Assembly (NCBI GenBank): GCA_020091685.1
Contig: CM034605.1
Location: 11,294,218 to 11,358,217 of the forward strand
Reading direction: 5' to 3'
Source: Lutjanus erythropterus
Taxonomy: Eukaryota; Chordata; Actinopteri; Lutjaniformes; Lutjanidae
DNA length: 64,000 bases
Shown here piece after piece: positions 22,216 to 32,800 of the stretch (position 1 is the first letter of the stretch; each line of letters opens with the position of its first letter). The notes under the pieces were generated by a model. It did no database searches and was not told the origin of the DNA. It worked only from the letters and a program-made list of their open reading frames with translations. A program made the position numbers and the translations under genes.

Positions 22216-23016
22216 TCACTCCAGTACTCTCTGAGCTTTGGCCCCCCATTGCTCTTTGTCTGTGTGCTGCAGAGACAGCTGCAGTTTAGTCCAGAGTTGC
22301 GGGTCTCCACTGCTCAGAGCGTCCAGCAGCAGGCCCGTCTGCTCCTGAAGCTGCTGGAGCTCGCCTTGAGTGCGCTTATTCTCCTTGATCAGCTGCTTTG
22401 TGCGCATGGTGATCCCCAGCAAGCCAGACTTGTGGAGGATGTTGTAGGTGTTGCTGAAACGTTTCAGTTTGTTACTGTCCACTGAGAATGGATCCTGGTA
22501 TTTGTCAGCAGCCATCCCGTTGCTGTCAATCTCTGTCCTGAATTCATCTGTGTAGGGTAGCAGAGAGCAGGTCCCAGCCAGTGGGGAGAGCGCCTGGTCA
22601 CAGAGTGGCTCCTGACTCTCAGTCGCATGTGATTGGTTGTTTGCTGCTTCAAAGTTAGAGATGGGTTTGATTGGAGTTTGCGGTGCTGGGTGTGGGCTGG
22701 AGGAACTGTAGAGCCTGTGGCCACTGTGGTGGTGCCTCCTCTGTCGCTGGTCATGTCTTGACGATGAACTCACCCTAACCCTGGAGGAGCCCACCCTCTT
22801 GGTGGGGACATCTGCAGGGTGTGGGGCAATTCTGGGATATGACTTAAGGATGGGCATGTAGCTTTTTGATTGTCGTACATTTTCAGAGCCAGTCTTTGGA
22901 GAGCTGCTGCTGCCATTTGATACCATAGGCTGAAGGAGAACCACCTGTGACTGGGGCATCATTTCCATGGGTGAAGGAAAGTTCCACTGTTTTTCTGCTG
23001 GAGCCATCTGGGATGG
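22216..23016 (-). CDS. cipc: cipc terminal coding exon
   Basis: The acceptor (poly-T then cctcag) ends at 23017 on the minus strand. The exon opens in phase 0 with Pro-Ser-Gln-Met and stops at TGA 22218-22216. It encodes residues 93-358. The internal Met at 23007 is not the true start, because the frame continues from the upstream exons. Confidence 0.95.
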   Translation of the reverse strand, partial: PSQMAPAEKQWNFPSPMEMMPQSQVVLLQPMVSNGSSSSPKTGSENVRQSKSYMPILKSYPRIAPHPADVPTKRVGSSRVRVSSSSRHDQRQRRHHHSGHRLYSSSSPHPAPQTPIKPISNFEAANNQSHATESQEPLCDQALSPLAGTCSLLPYTDEFRTEIDSNGMAADKYQDPFSVDSNKLKRFSNTYNILHKSGLLGITMRTKQLIKENKRTQGELQQLQEQTGLLLDALSSGDPQLWTKLQLSLQHTDKEQWGAKAQRVLE

Positions 23017-24623
23017 CTGAGGAAAAAAAAAAAAAAAAAAACATGTCGTAAGCTAAAGTGCAATAGATTTAAAACTGTACTTAGTATTGTTAAAATTTCT
23101 GTATTAAAATGCCTAAAAATGTACATTGTTGTACAATGTATATTTTGTTATAATGTGTACTTATATACAAAAGCACCAATAGTCAGTCCTATATTATTGT
23201 TGCAATACTGATATTAAGGGCTTTGGTCATATTTGATCTGATTTTGTACATGTTGCCCAGGCCTATTAGAGAATTTACGGTATGTCATTTTAGAGGAAAT
23301 GTGTATATCAAGACGTATATCAGACATTGTGGAATAGTCTAACAATATCGTAATATTATTTTTAAGCCATAAAATTCAGCCCTACAAGCCACTCCTTGCT
23401 ATAACATGCAAGTATGTTGGAAATGTCAGTGTAAGTAAAGAAGTCTGTGAACATGAATACATGTAGTGTGAATAAAAGTCTACCTTTACCTTGTCAAGGA
23501 CACTAATTCCCTGCCCGATTCATATCAGATAGATTTTCATCTGCACAGATAGTTGGTAATTGTGAAGATAACAGCCCCCGTGATCCCAGACTACTTCACA
23601 ATATCATCAAACAACATCTTTTGCTATTGTCTTAATGCGACAGAGTTCCCTACCGACAGTTCTTACATATTGTATGTTTAAATACAAGAAGCATACACAA
23701 TCTGAACTAACATTCAAGACAATCCAATATACACGTAGGCCATTATTCATCAAGGAATGTCAGCCAGTGTTTCAGCTACAACAGCTAGTCAACCATCTCA
23801 TATAAACTGAGAGAAAATCTGTATAAACCCTTTCGCCTAACAGAAACAGTGACAAAGCAGATATGTAGAAGATGCACAACTATGTTGCTGTGATGAGACT
23901 CTTTTCTGAGGCTTTATCTCTGCTACACACTATCAACTGCTCTCCCTGGTTTTACTCAAATTTCAGAAGAAAAAGCCAAACATGTCAGACTTAATGGCAC
24001 TGTAAAACACTTACAGTAATCAGAATTAAAAGCCAAAAAAACTCAAAGGCAATGAGGTAGGTAAAACTCAAGAATAATGAAACAAACTGTGCTATGCAGA
24101 GGCAGATAAGTACTGTCATACTTTACCTGCTTTACGACAAAGTTATTCAAAATGATCATCGGAGAAAGTCCAGCGTATGAGCCTCCCATCACAGCCACCT
24201 GCGGACCAGTCGGGTCCTGGCCGACTATCGACCCATTCCTTCCTGCATCCTCAGAGTCAGTCAGATCGACTGCACTGAGGTACTCAGAGCTGGCATCTGA
24301 GGAAGGGAACACAAGCATATGAGTCTCACCATGCTTAACACTTTTACCTTTCTATTGTGTACCTGAGGTAGAATATTAGTTTTATGAAAACAGTGGCAGA
24401 TGCTGATAAGCATTTGGAAAAATGATACCATCAAACTGATGAAGAGGGTTTAACCAAATCCAGGTCAGCCTTCATAGTGTAAATAAAAGTCATAAGAAGA
24501 ATTGACCCAATAGTGGATAACCTACATAGAAAATGTGACCTAGATCTCTAGATTTGATTAGGGTTGACCTTATTTATGACTTGATAGTCATGTTTTCTTA
24601 CCAGGCAAATGAACAGTTTAAAA

Positions 24624-24667
<44 letters not shown>

Positions 24668-25299
24668 ATAATAATAATAATAATAAAAATCTAATTGTGA
24701 TTTTTTTTTACTGATACTCCAATTGTTATAAGATTTGTGATAGAAAGGGGAATGATATTTTTTTTACATCATTATTCTCATCTTCATTGAAAACCATATT
24801 TTATTTTATTCTAATACAGATTTTTACAGGAATCTGTAAAAAAGATGTTTCCTTAAGTCTGTAGAATATGATGTGTACTCAAGAACATCTCAGCAGCACA
24901 ACATTAATTTTAAATGGTATTTTGACACCCATTTTGCCTAAAACAAATATTGTGTCTCCTGAAATTTGAAAATCACAGTAGGCCACACTGTGATTTTGAG
25001 AAATTGTTCAGCTGTAATATACTGGTGCACCCAGTTCACAACATGCGCCACAACTGGCACAAGACACATGACTTGTCTTGCCAGTTGCCACTTGAAGTGT
25101 GTCAAAATAAAACATATATTTTGGGACAAACACAAAACTGTTAAAAGGTGTGTAATTATAACACAGCATTATTGTAACGTAATTGAATCAAACCTGAGAA
25201 GCCTGAGTCTCTCTCCAGGTCAGGCTTGGATGCTCCAAGGTGTGTTGCTCTGGTGAATGATGGTGTCCTGTGTCTGTCAGGTCTACTAAAACTGTTCAT
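22216..25299 (-). CDS. cipc: CLOCK-interacting pacemaker CIPC (three coding exons, 358 aa)
   Basis: CIPC is a vertebrate negative regulator of the circadian clock that binds CLOCK and represses CLOCK-BMAL1 transcription in the nucleus. Coding exons 25299-25194, 24296-24127 and 23016-22216 join in phase to give 358 residues (399 in human). Conserved landmarks are DSGFSDASSEYLS at about residues 31-43, GLSPMIILNNFVVKQ at about 78-92, SYMPILKSYPRIAPHP, and the C-terminal helical region at about 274-345 (LKRFSNTYNILHKSGLL, then ITMRTKQLIKENKRTQGELQ), predicted to be coiled-coil and the CLOCK-contacting part in the family. The middle is Ser/Pro-rich and disordered. The gene is convergent with zdhhc22 and has pgf upstream on the same strand. 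No frame damage is seen. Confidence 0.96.
23017..24126 (-). other. cipc: cipc intron 3
   Basis: An intron of 1110 bases. About 23110-23390 has repeat-like AT-rich texture ending attcagccctac, possibly an old MITE. Confidence 0.6.
24127..24296 (-). CDS. cipc: cipc middle coding exon
   Basis: The acceptor is ccttcctcag before 24296 and the donor is gtaaag after 24127. The exon completes the Asp of DSGFSD and ends in phase 0 after VVKQ. Confidence 0.95.
24297..25193 (-). other. cipc: cipc intron 2, with microsatellite
   Basis: An intron of 897 bases containing the (ACT)n(AAT)n repeat at 24624-24686. Nothing else was recognised. Confidence 0.7.
24624..24686. repeat. Compound (ACT)n(AAT)n microsatellite
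   Basis: About fourteen ACT units run directly into about six AAT units, inside a cipc intron. Confidence 0.95.
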
Positions 25300-25310
25300 G
25301 CTGGTCTCTT
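25194..25310 (-). CDS. cipc: cipc first coding exon
   Basis: The acceptor is tgtttttccag before 25310, with ATG at 25299-25297 and donor gtttga after 25194. It encodes the first 35 residues, from MNSFSRPDRHRTPSF to RDSGFS, and ends in phase 1. Confidence 0.93.
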
Positions 25311-27364
25311 CTGGAAAAACAGAGAGAGTTAAGAGTTGAAAGCTAACTGACAAGATCAAAACAGTTGAGAAACTGAAATAGTCAAGAGTCAGTAAAATAA
25401 AATAAAGTTGCTTGTACATTATTTACACTGTATTATTTAGTTTGTTTCCATCTTCCCTGGCTGGGAATATTTCAGCTCAGTTGGTCATAGAGGGCGTTTC
25501 ACCGACTGAATTACTATTTAGTCTGCGCTTACATAAATTATCGGCAAGTAACTTAGTGCTGATGGGTCAGTAGGTCAGTACCACCTTCCTGATCAGTCTA
25601 CTCTACACAAAGGCCCAGAAAATGAGAAACACCAGTACACTACAGTAAATCAAGGCAATTCAATAGTCCTGCTATAAACACTTCACTTAATAGTCTGTTT
25701 GAAAGTGCTACTTCAAATTGTTTTATTGACTAAATTGTACAGTACCTTTGAAGCCTGTAGTAATCAATCATTAATCATTATACCAAAAAGTGTTACCAGA
25801 CCAAGTTTTCCACATAAATTAAGCAAACGCTAATAATGGGATGGGGATAAATTTAATCAATTTCTGCTTTTGTGAAATGCATCGATCTATCGGATGATGA
25901 AGAGGAGGAATGAGCAGTGCCTCTACCTAGTGGAACCTTGCAATATGGGTAATCTGAAAGACATTTGATTTGAACATGCTTCAAGATTTATGTAGGACTA
26001 CAAGTAACTAACAATTATTTTTATTGTCAACTCATGGGTTATTTTCACAATTTAGTGAAGACAGATGACAAACACTGCTATCTAGCGGTTAGGGCTTTAA
26101 GCACAACACAAAATGACTTGAATGTTTGCATATATCACAATACAGTGTTCTAAAATTTGAAACAGTATCGCAACACATAATAATGCAATATTCAAGTGTT
26201 TTAATATTGTCTTAGGTCCCTAAATGTTTAGTCTATTAAATGTCAAGCAAATGTAAAAAAAAAGAAAAAAGAAAAAGCACAATCACAATTTCCCAAAACC
26301 TAAAGTGACATCTTCAAAGGGTCTTCATTTAGTATCATAAATGACTAAGAAAACCAGTGAATCCTCAGGAAGCTGGTACCAGCAAATATTTGACATTTTT
26401 GCTTAAAAAAAAATACTGAGACGATTAATCCATTATCAAAATAGTTGGCAACTAATTTTCTTCCAACTGACTAACTATTTAATCGACTAATAATTGCAAG
26501 TCTAGAATTATGACTGCACAAAAGACAGAGAAATTGTCCTTTGTGATTTTGGCTCATCTGTGGCTCAATCTGTTCTTTGGTTGAAAGGTACCCAATTATC
26601 TCTTTGTTGTTGTATCCATATGCACATGCGTACAATCGGATGATAAAAATGAGGAATGAGTAGGGCCTCTACCTGAGGGAAAACAATCTAATTTTGTGGA
26701 TCTCATTTACAAACAACACATAGTGCAAACACCTACAAATAGACTTTTTTGCACTTTGAAAAGGATAGCAAACAGGTCAAAAGACCAATTAATATTATTC
26801 TGAGGGTTGTGGTCATTTATTGAATTGAGCTTGACGTATCAGGGGCCTTTCACACCCACACACGCAGGCTGATTACAGAGCTACTGTAAGAGGTGCTCTT
26901 CAATATTTGCACAAAGTATGGTAATTATACCAACCAAACCAACCACCAAAAGATTTCGAGGCAATCAAGCATAAGTTGGGCGTCTTAACTATCCAGTATT
27001 TTAGACACCATACAGCTAATGTTCACTGTTAGGGGCGTTGTTGTTCACATCCGCAACTTTGTCAAGACTATGTCGTTAATTGTTAATAACAGTTAACTTG
27101 CTGCTATTTACCACACACTAGTTAAATTACACTTATTTATGCAACCGGGCTGCAATAAGTCACAAAATCTTACTAAGCGGAACACAACATGAAGCTAACC
27201 TAACGTTAGCTGTTATCTGTTTGAGTGTTTACTGCCCTGCCCCTGTTAGCTTAGCTTGGTTAGCTAGGTGACGTTAGCTGCCGTAGCTTCAGCTTGGGAA
27301 CCAGCTCATCACAAGACCATCGATATGATATTTGGCTAATAGTATTATTTTGTTCAGAACTCAC
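25311..27364 (-). other. cipc: cipc intron 1
   Basis: This lies between the proposed untranslated exon and the first coding exon. It contains a family C MITE (25995-26505) and a diverged 40-base direct duplication (25889-25927 and 26635-26674). Confidence 0.55.
25995..26505. mobile_element. MITE, family C (copy 2)
   Basis: It begins caagtaactaacaattattt and ends, in inverted form, ctatttaatcgactaataat followed by tgcaagt. The termini are diverged inverted repeats of the widespread fish family with ends like gggctgcaactaacgatt. Confidence 0.65.
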
Positions 27365-27450
27365 CAATACACCCTTTGCTTGAAAACAAATGTCTGTTTA
27401 CAGTGGCATCCAAGGTTACAAATTTCCTACACTTGAACTCGACACGCCTC
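27365..27450 (-). other. cipc: cipc candidate 5'-untranslated exon 1
   Basis: On the minus strand an exon-like segment ends gggtgtattg followed by gtgagttctg, a strong donor at 27365/27364. It contains one ATG that opens a three-codon uORF (Met-Pro-Leu-stop). The transcription start is not visible, so the right edge is approximate. Confidence 0.5.
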
Positions 27451-27960
27451 TACTGTAGCGTCTTCTACGTCTTCTTTGAGGTTTTACGGCAGCTGACATC
27501 CTGTGTGCTATAAAATTATTACCGCCATCTTGTGGAGGTAGCTAGTTAGTTGACTCCTAACTCCTAGATTTTCCCCATCGCTCTTGTTCCCCGTATATCT
27601 AAGTCTTTCCTGCAACAAACAAGTAACTACATGTTCTACAGTTTCTGGTAGAAACCTGTCAATGTTCACAGAAACTGGTAGATGCTATCAAACAGCTGTG
27701 TGGCTGAACGTGACTGAAGGTAAACCTCAGATCCGGGAAAGATCTCGCGAGAGTGATAGTTTAAACCCAACGATCTTTCCCTAACCAAGTGTTTTCTGTC
27801 TTTAAACTTACAGAGGTCTTCTCTTAGCGTTAGCACATTATAAAATAAAGAATTATTTTGAACAAAGTGCACAATGGAAAAACATTAAGTACAAATCACG
27901 CGAGAGTTTCGCAAATCAATGGTTCCCTTTTAGATACGACCCTTGTTTTTGCTGCGTGTG
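27451..27960. promoter_or_regulatory. CpG-containing promoter region of cipc
   Basis: Sequence upstream of the proposed cipc first exon. It contains the 10-bp palindrome TCTCGCGAGA at 27743-27752 and a related half-site (cgcgagag) at about 27899-27906. This palindrome is a known core-promoter element of CpG-island genes, associated with BANP and ZBTB33. No TATA box is evident near the exon. ORFs here are small and on both strands. Confidence 0.45.
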
Positions 27961-28242
27961 CGGCCCTTCCAGGCTTATGTGGTTCTTCAGACTCCAGATG
28001 AGGACTAAATAATATAGTATAACGCCCGTGTCTACAATGCATTGTAAATATACTTATAAAACATTTTAATCTACTTATATCTTTGTATAAGTCGATAGTT
28101 ATATGCACTCATTATTATTTTTATGAATTTTTATGAGTGCTTGAGACTATAATTATACAGTGAATAAGCAGATCATAGCAAATTAATAGTATGTTCTTGA
28201 TGCATTATAGACATAGACATCATAGAAAATGTTATCTAACAT

Positions 28243-28248
28243 TTTATT
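28243..28248 (-). terminator. Candidate pgf polyadenylation signal (distal)
   Basis: AATAAA on the minus strand, about 1.55 kb after the stop, still upstream of the cipc promoter. Confidence 0.35.
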
Positions 28249-29045
28249 TAATTGTATATGATATATTTTTTAAATATTGTAGCAGGCTATTGTTTTGTTA
28301 ATAAATAAAATAAATCACACAAGACAAGCTGACAACCATAACAATTTAATTACAAAATAAATATTTAAAAGAAATAAAAATACTAACAGTAAAAATGTTA
28401 ATTTTTACAGTTTCATAGAGATTTTCTTTGTGTAGTACATGAAAAAAATAATAATAATACAAACGGACATCACTTTACATCACTACTTCAATTGATCCCT
28501 TCCTTACTGCAGTGTTTCCAAAAACAGTCAAAGGGAGACACCTGTCGTGTGGGCTTGTGGGAGTCTTGTGTCACTGGACACAAATGTACACTGCTTCACT
28601 GCACAAAGCACAGCAATGCTTCAACATGTGTGAGAACCTTGCAATCACATTGAAAACAAGAAACAATAATTATAATTGATACTCTTTAATAGCCATCAAT
28701 ACTAAATGAGGGTGCTTGATTGCGTTGATCGCGGAAGTATTGATCTGCCCAATCCGACAAGGCTTGCCTCGTCCGCTCTGCAGCCAAATACACACTTCCT
28801 GGTGTGCTTTAAAATAAACTGACATGTCTGTATGATTAACACACAGCTTCTTGCAGGTTATCTAGGCTGTACCCATTCATTTTCTTTTCCTTTTGGCTGG
28901 CTCCTTTTTTCTGAATGGATTCAGCAATGAATAGATTACATATTCATTTAAAAGACAGTTGTAATTAACATTGTATTACACCCTCCAAAACAATGATAGA
29001 TTCCAACGAACAATTTAGCTTTTTGACAATTTGGTATATCAGTTA

Positions 29046-29051
29046 TTTATT
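29046..29051 (-). terminator. Candidate pgf polyadenylation signal (proximal)
   Basis: AATAAA on the minus strand, about 750 bases after the pgf stop. Confidence 0.45.
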
Positions 29052-29802
29052 TACACACGATCTTCTATGGACATAAAACCTTTCTGATAAATATTGTTCT
29101 TATTTAGGTCTGAATTGACAGTAAAACACTACAAACCCATGTCTATACTTTCATAACTGATAGAAAAATGATTGTGACTCACAACACTGTCCTTTCTCTA
29201 ATCTTATTTGTATACTTGACCTAGAAAAAATACTTTCCCGTAGAGCAGTTTTGAACACTGTTTCCATAAACACTAGAGGGAGACATTACATTATTGCATG
29301 TACAAAGCAGCTGCACACTCATGCTGCTATGACAAGTCAAGTCCTCTTTCATAATGTTTGAACAAAGGATGACAAACTTTTTAAAGGTTGCTGGTCCAAA
29401 TAAATTCAGCTATATCAATAAATATAGACTTTAAAAAGTGTAACCATCTTTAAATACAAAAGAAACGACCAAAATTACAATAACTGATACAGTAATAACA
29501 AGTATAAAAGAGAAGGCATCGGTCTGTTTGGTTCTACATTGCACTGGCTCCCAGGCATGTCCATTGTGTCCGGTGTGTAACAGCAGTGTTTCCACCAATC
29601 AAAACACACTTCCTGTTGAAGCTGGTCATCACAAACGCTGTGCCCATCAGCTGGAGGGCGTGTCAGCAAATCAACCCAGCTGTTTCAGTCCCTGGCTTCA
29701 GACACAGTATTGATTGATGAGCGGAGGAGACTCGATGGTGTCGCTGGGTTGGAAATAAATAGTGAGCCACACTGCAACAGGATGGTCAGGTCGCCACTGC
29801 AG

Positions 29803-29824
29803 TTACCTGCGAGGGGTCTGGCAC
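29803..29824 (-). CDS. pgf: pgf exon 6 (terminal coding part)
   Basis: The acceptor is ttttgtatttcag. It encodes Cys-Gln-Thr-Pro-Arg-Arg and stops at TAA 29805-29803. The short Cys...Pro-Arg-Arg end matches the last exon of PGF and VEGFA. Confidence 0.88.
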
Positions 29825-32800
29825 CTGAAATACAAAAGAAAGAATAGGCACCTTAATGTTTTGAAGTGATAGTTGTAAAGTATATAAATTAAAGCTGCAA
29901 TTATTAGTCGATTCATGAATTAATGCTCAACTATTGAATTAAATGCCAACTATTTTGATGATTCATTCATTGTTTGGGTCATATTTGTGAATATTTTCTG
30001 TTTTCTTTAGTCTTCTCTGACAGTAAACTGAATATCTTTGGGTTGACGATGTTACCTTGGGCATTGGGAAGCAGCCACTGAGTGCACAATCAAATTTTAG
30101 ACTGACTTTATGAATAGTTTCATCATGTGTAGTATATTACGCAGCAGTCAGGCCACATGAGCTCTCACTCTCTCTTTCTTTCTCTCTCTGCATGACTACA
30201 AATCTGCATCACACTTTTCTCATCAGAAAGAGAACTGGAAAAAGACGCCTTTCAATACAAAAAAATATTGCTGGGCACACATATCTATGCACCAAGCCAA
30301 TACCACGTAATTTTTAAATCCAGAAACAGGACCCTGCTACTTCCCATCAACACGTATGCCATTTTTCCCCAGGATGATGAAGTCATGTTCTATGGCATTC
30401 ACTCTCTCTATGTATTTATTCATTTTTTTCAAAGGGGTTAACCTGAACCAGGCCAACAATGATAGCAATCATATTACATATATACAGGGTTACTAGTATA
30501 TAGCTCTTAAATATAATAACAACAATAATATATATTTTTTAACATAATAATACATGTTTATAGCACAGTGATATTGCATTGAAACTCCAGCTCAGCTGAT
30601 ACACGAAGTTCAGGTATCGGAATTTATATCAGGAAAACATCTCTATTTTTATGGACAAAACAACAAAAGTAATTAATCCATAATGAAAATAAACATTAGT
30701 TTCTAATGTGATTTTTTCCTCCCCAGATTGTTCCATCACCTGTCACATTCTTTCATTTTTTGTTTCTCCTTTCTCCTCCTTCCTCTTCCTCTTTGTCGTC
30801 TCCTATAAGAGAAACAGAGTCACCAATAAGCCTTGATTCTCCGAAATGGAAAATAGTATTATTTTCAACAAAATATTCATCTTCTTACCTTTCAACCCTC
30901 ACAGCAGGTTTCCTGACTCTGAGGAGTAAATGTTTCAATAAATTAGAAATAACATTTATGTGCAATGTTGGGTAATAGTCATTCTGAGCATTTTCCAACC
31001 CTGTCTCTTAGAAATTACACTTACATACTACTAATTTCTAATCTTTGATCTAAAAAACCTGCTGAAACTAGAAAATATTTTGGATATTAATTTACTAGGG
31101 AAGATAAAAATCTGCAGACATGGATCTCATCAACAAACTGAGTGTCAAAGTCACAAGGCAGGTGACATCAAAACGTAATTCATGGCCAACAACAATAGAA
31201 AAAATTCTGAATATGGAAACACATGCAATCAACACAATTTGCGTTTTTTAGTATGGTTAAGTTACTATCATTAGGGAAACTTGGACTGGATTATGTTCAC
31301 TGACAGCTTCTTTTAGTGAGGGAAGCGCTACATTTCTGCACCACACACAAGTCATATGGAGGAGGTTGGAGTAGATGAGTTTCACATCTGTCATGTGGTT
31401 AGGTTTAGGCAACAAAACTGCAATAGGAGTTTAGGTTTTTTAGGAATAGATTGTGGTTTTTGGTTTAGTGCTAATAAAGTAACCTAACCTCCCTAACCAA
31501 AGTATTAATCATGCTTTAGTTGCTTGTAGGAAAACAACTAAAGTGTATTTTTGGTGTACTTTTTGCAGATGCATTGAATGTGAACATTTTATGACAGATA
31601 CATTTATTATGTTGATAAAATACCACTCATGGTATTAGAGGTATAAATTAATAGTATGTAAATGTAACTTCTAGGAGACAGGGTTGGAATTGTATGTTTA
31701 TGAATATTTCATGTCAAATATTACGACTTGTTTTCTTACCTACATTCACATGTCTGATGCTCCACAAACGTCATCTCAACATATTCTTGACCTGGCTCTG
31801 ATGGCCTGATTTTCAACAGCTGAGGGATAAAACAAGTCAAGATTATCGCTAGAAGCAGTTTCAAAACATACAGCAATGGATCACAGCAAATTTCACAATA
31901 GCCATTTTGACATATAGCAGAGTAAACACAGGTGTTACCAGTGATATAATGGGGACCTGCTATCGTGCTTGTTGGCTCACTGCAAAAGGTTTGCTACACC
32001 TGTGTTTACCCCGCTATTTCAATATGGCTACCGTGAAAAAGATTTATTAAATTGTACCATATCCTTGTTTTACCTGCATGGTGACATTTGTGGTTTGGGT
32101 GGGATGACACTCCAGGTTTTCGTCCCCACAACAGCCTGCACACCTCACCAGTGGCACACAGGAAGGACTGTAGATGTGCTCCACCTCCGTCGGGTACTCC
32201 TGCACCACCTCCACCAGCTTCTCAATGGTCCGGCAGAAGCTGCGACCCCACACTTCTTGGAACATCAACACTGTGGACAAGAGTAGGAGGCAGAGTGTGG
32301 GCCACGCACTTTGCAGTTACAAAAGAGTCAGCCTGTGTTTCTTCTGAGAAATCTTGGTCAGATATTACAGAGTAGCATTTTATGTCCACCTTTAACTTCT
32401 GTCCACAGTGCAGAGTGCAATCAACATCCAACTTACTTGAGTTTGTGTATGTCAGGATTGACAACTTGTGGTTGGTTAGTCGACTGGTTGGTCGATATGC
32501 TCTTGTTACTTTCACGAGGAGGGAAGCACTTCCTAATCCATTACTTTCAAGAGTGTGACATATGCAGACCTGATGTGTTTTATTTTTCAGTGATAGACTA
32601 TTTACTGAACATTTATTTGACTCCAAACTAATTTACACCTTGTCAAAATACGACCACAAAGCACTGCACAGAAGAGCTGAGTGGATCAAGTTTATTTTTG
32701 ATGCCAGCGTGTGTGGATTTCACTTCATCTGAATCCTTTTCGATGAGGGGTGACCCCTAACGGTTCAACCTCAGTGATGGATAAAAACCAGCTGTCTGCG

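Larger units (their letters stand above)
28220..29802 (-). other. pgf: pgf 3' UTR (extent uncertain)
   Basis: Follows the pgf stop on the minus strand. AATAAA signals on that strand are at 29051-29046 and 28248-28243, giving a UTR of about 0.75 or 1.55 kb. AT-rich with several ATTTA motifs. No coding exon was recognised. Confidence 0.5.

Noticed and set aside
22464-22754. ORFs in other frames over the last cipc exon, including 22201-22485 on the plus strand
   Set aside because: Shadows of the real cipc coding frame.
23005-23007. ATG of the 263-codon cipc ORF as the translation start
   Set aside because: A splice acceptor lies nine bases upstream and two upstream exons join in frame with conserved CIPC motifs, so the start is at 25299.
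32222-32626. Minus-strand and plus-strand ORFs around pgf exon 3
   Set aside because: They run across the exon 3 acceptor in non-VEGF frames; not coding.
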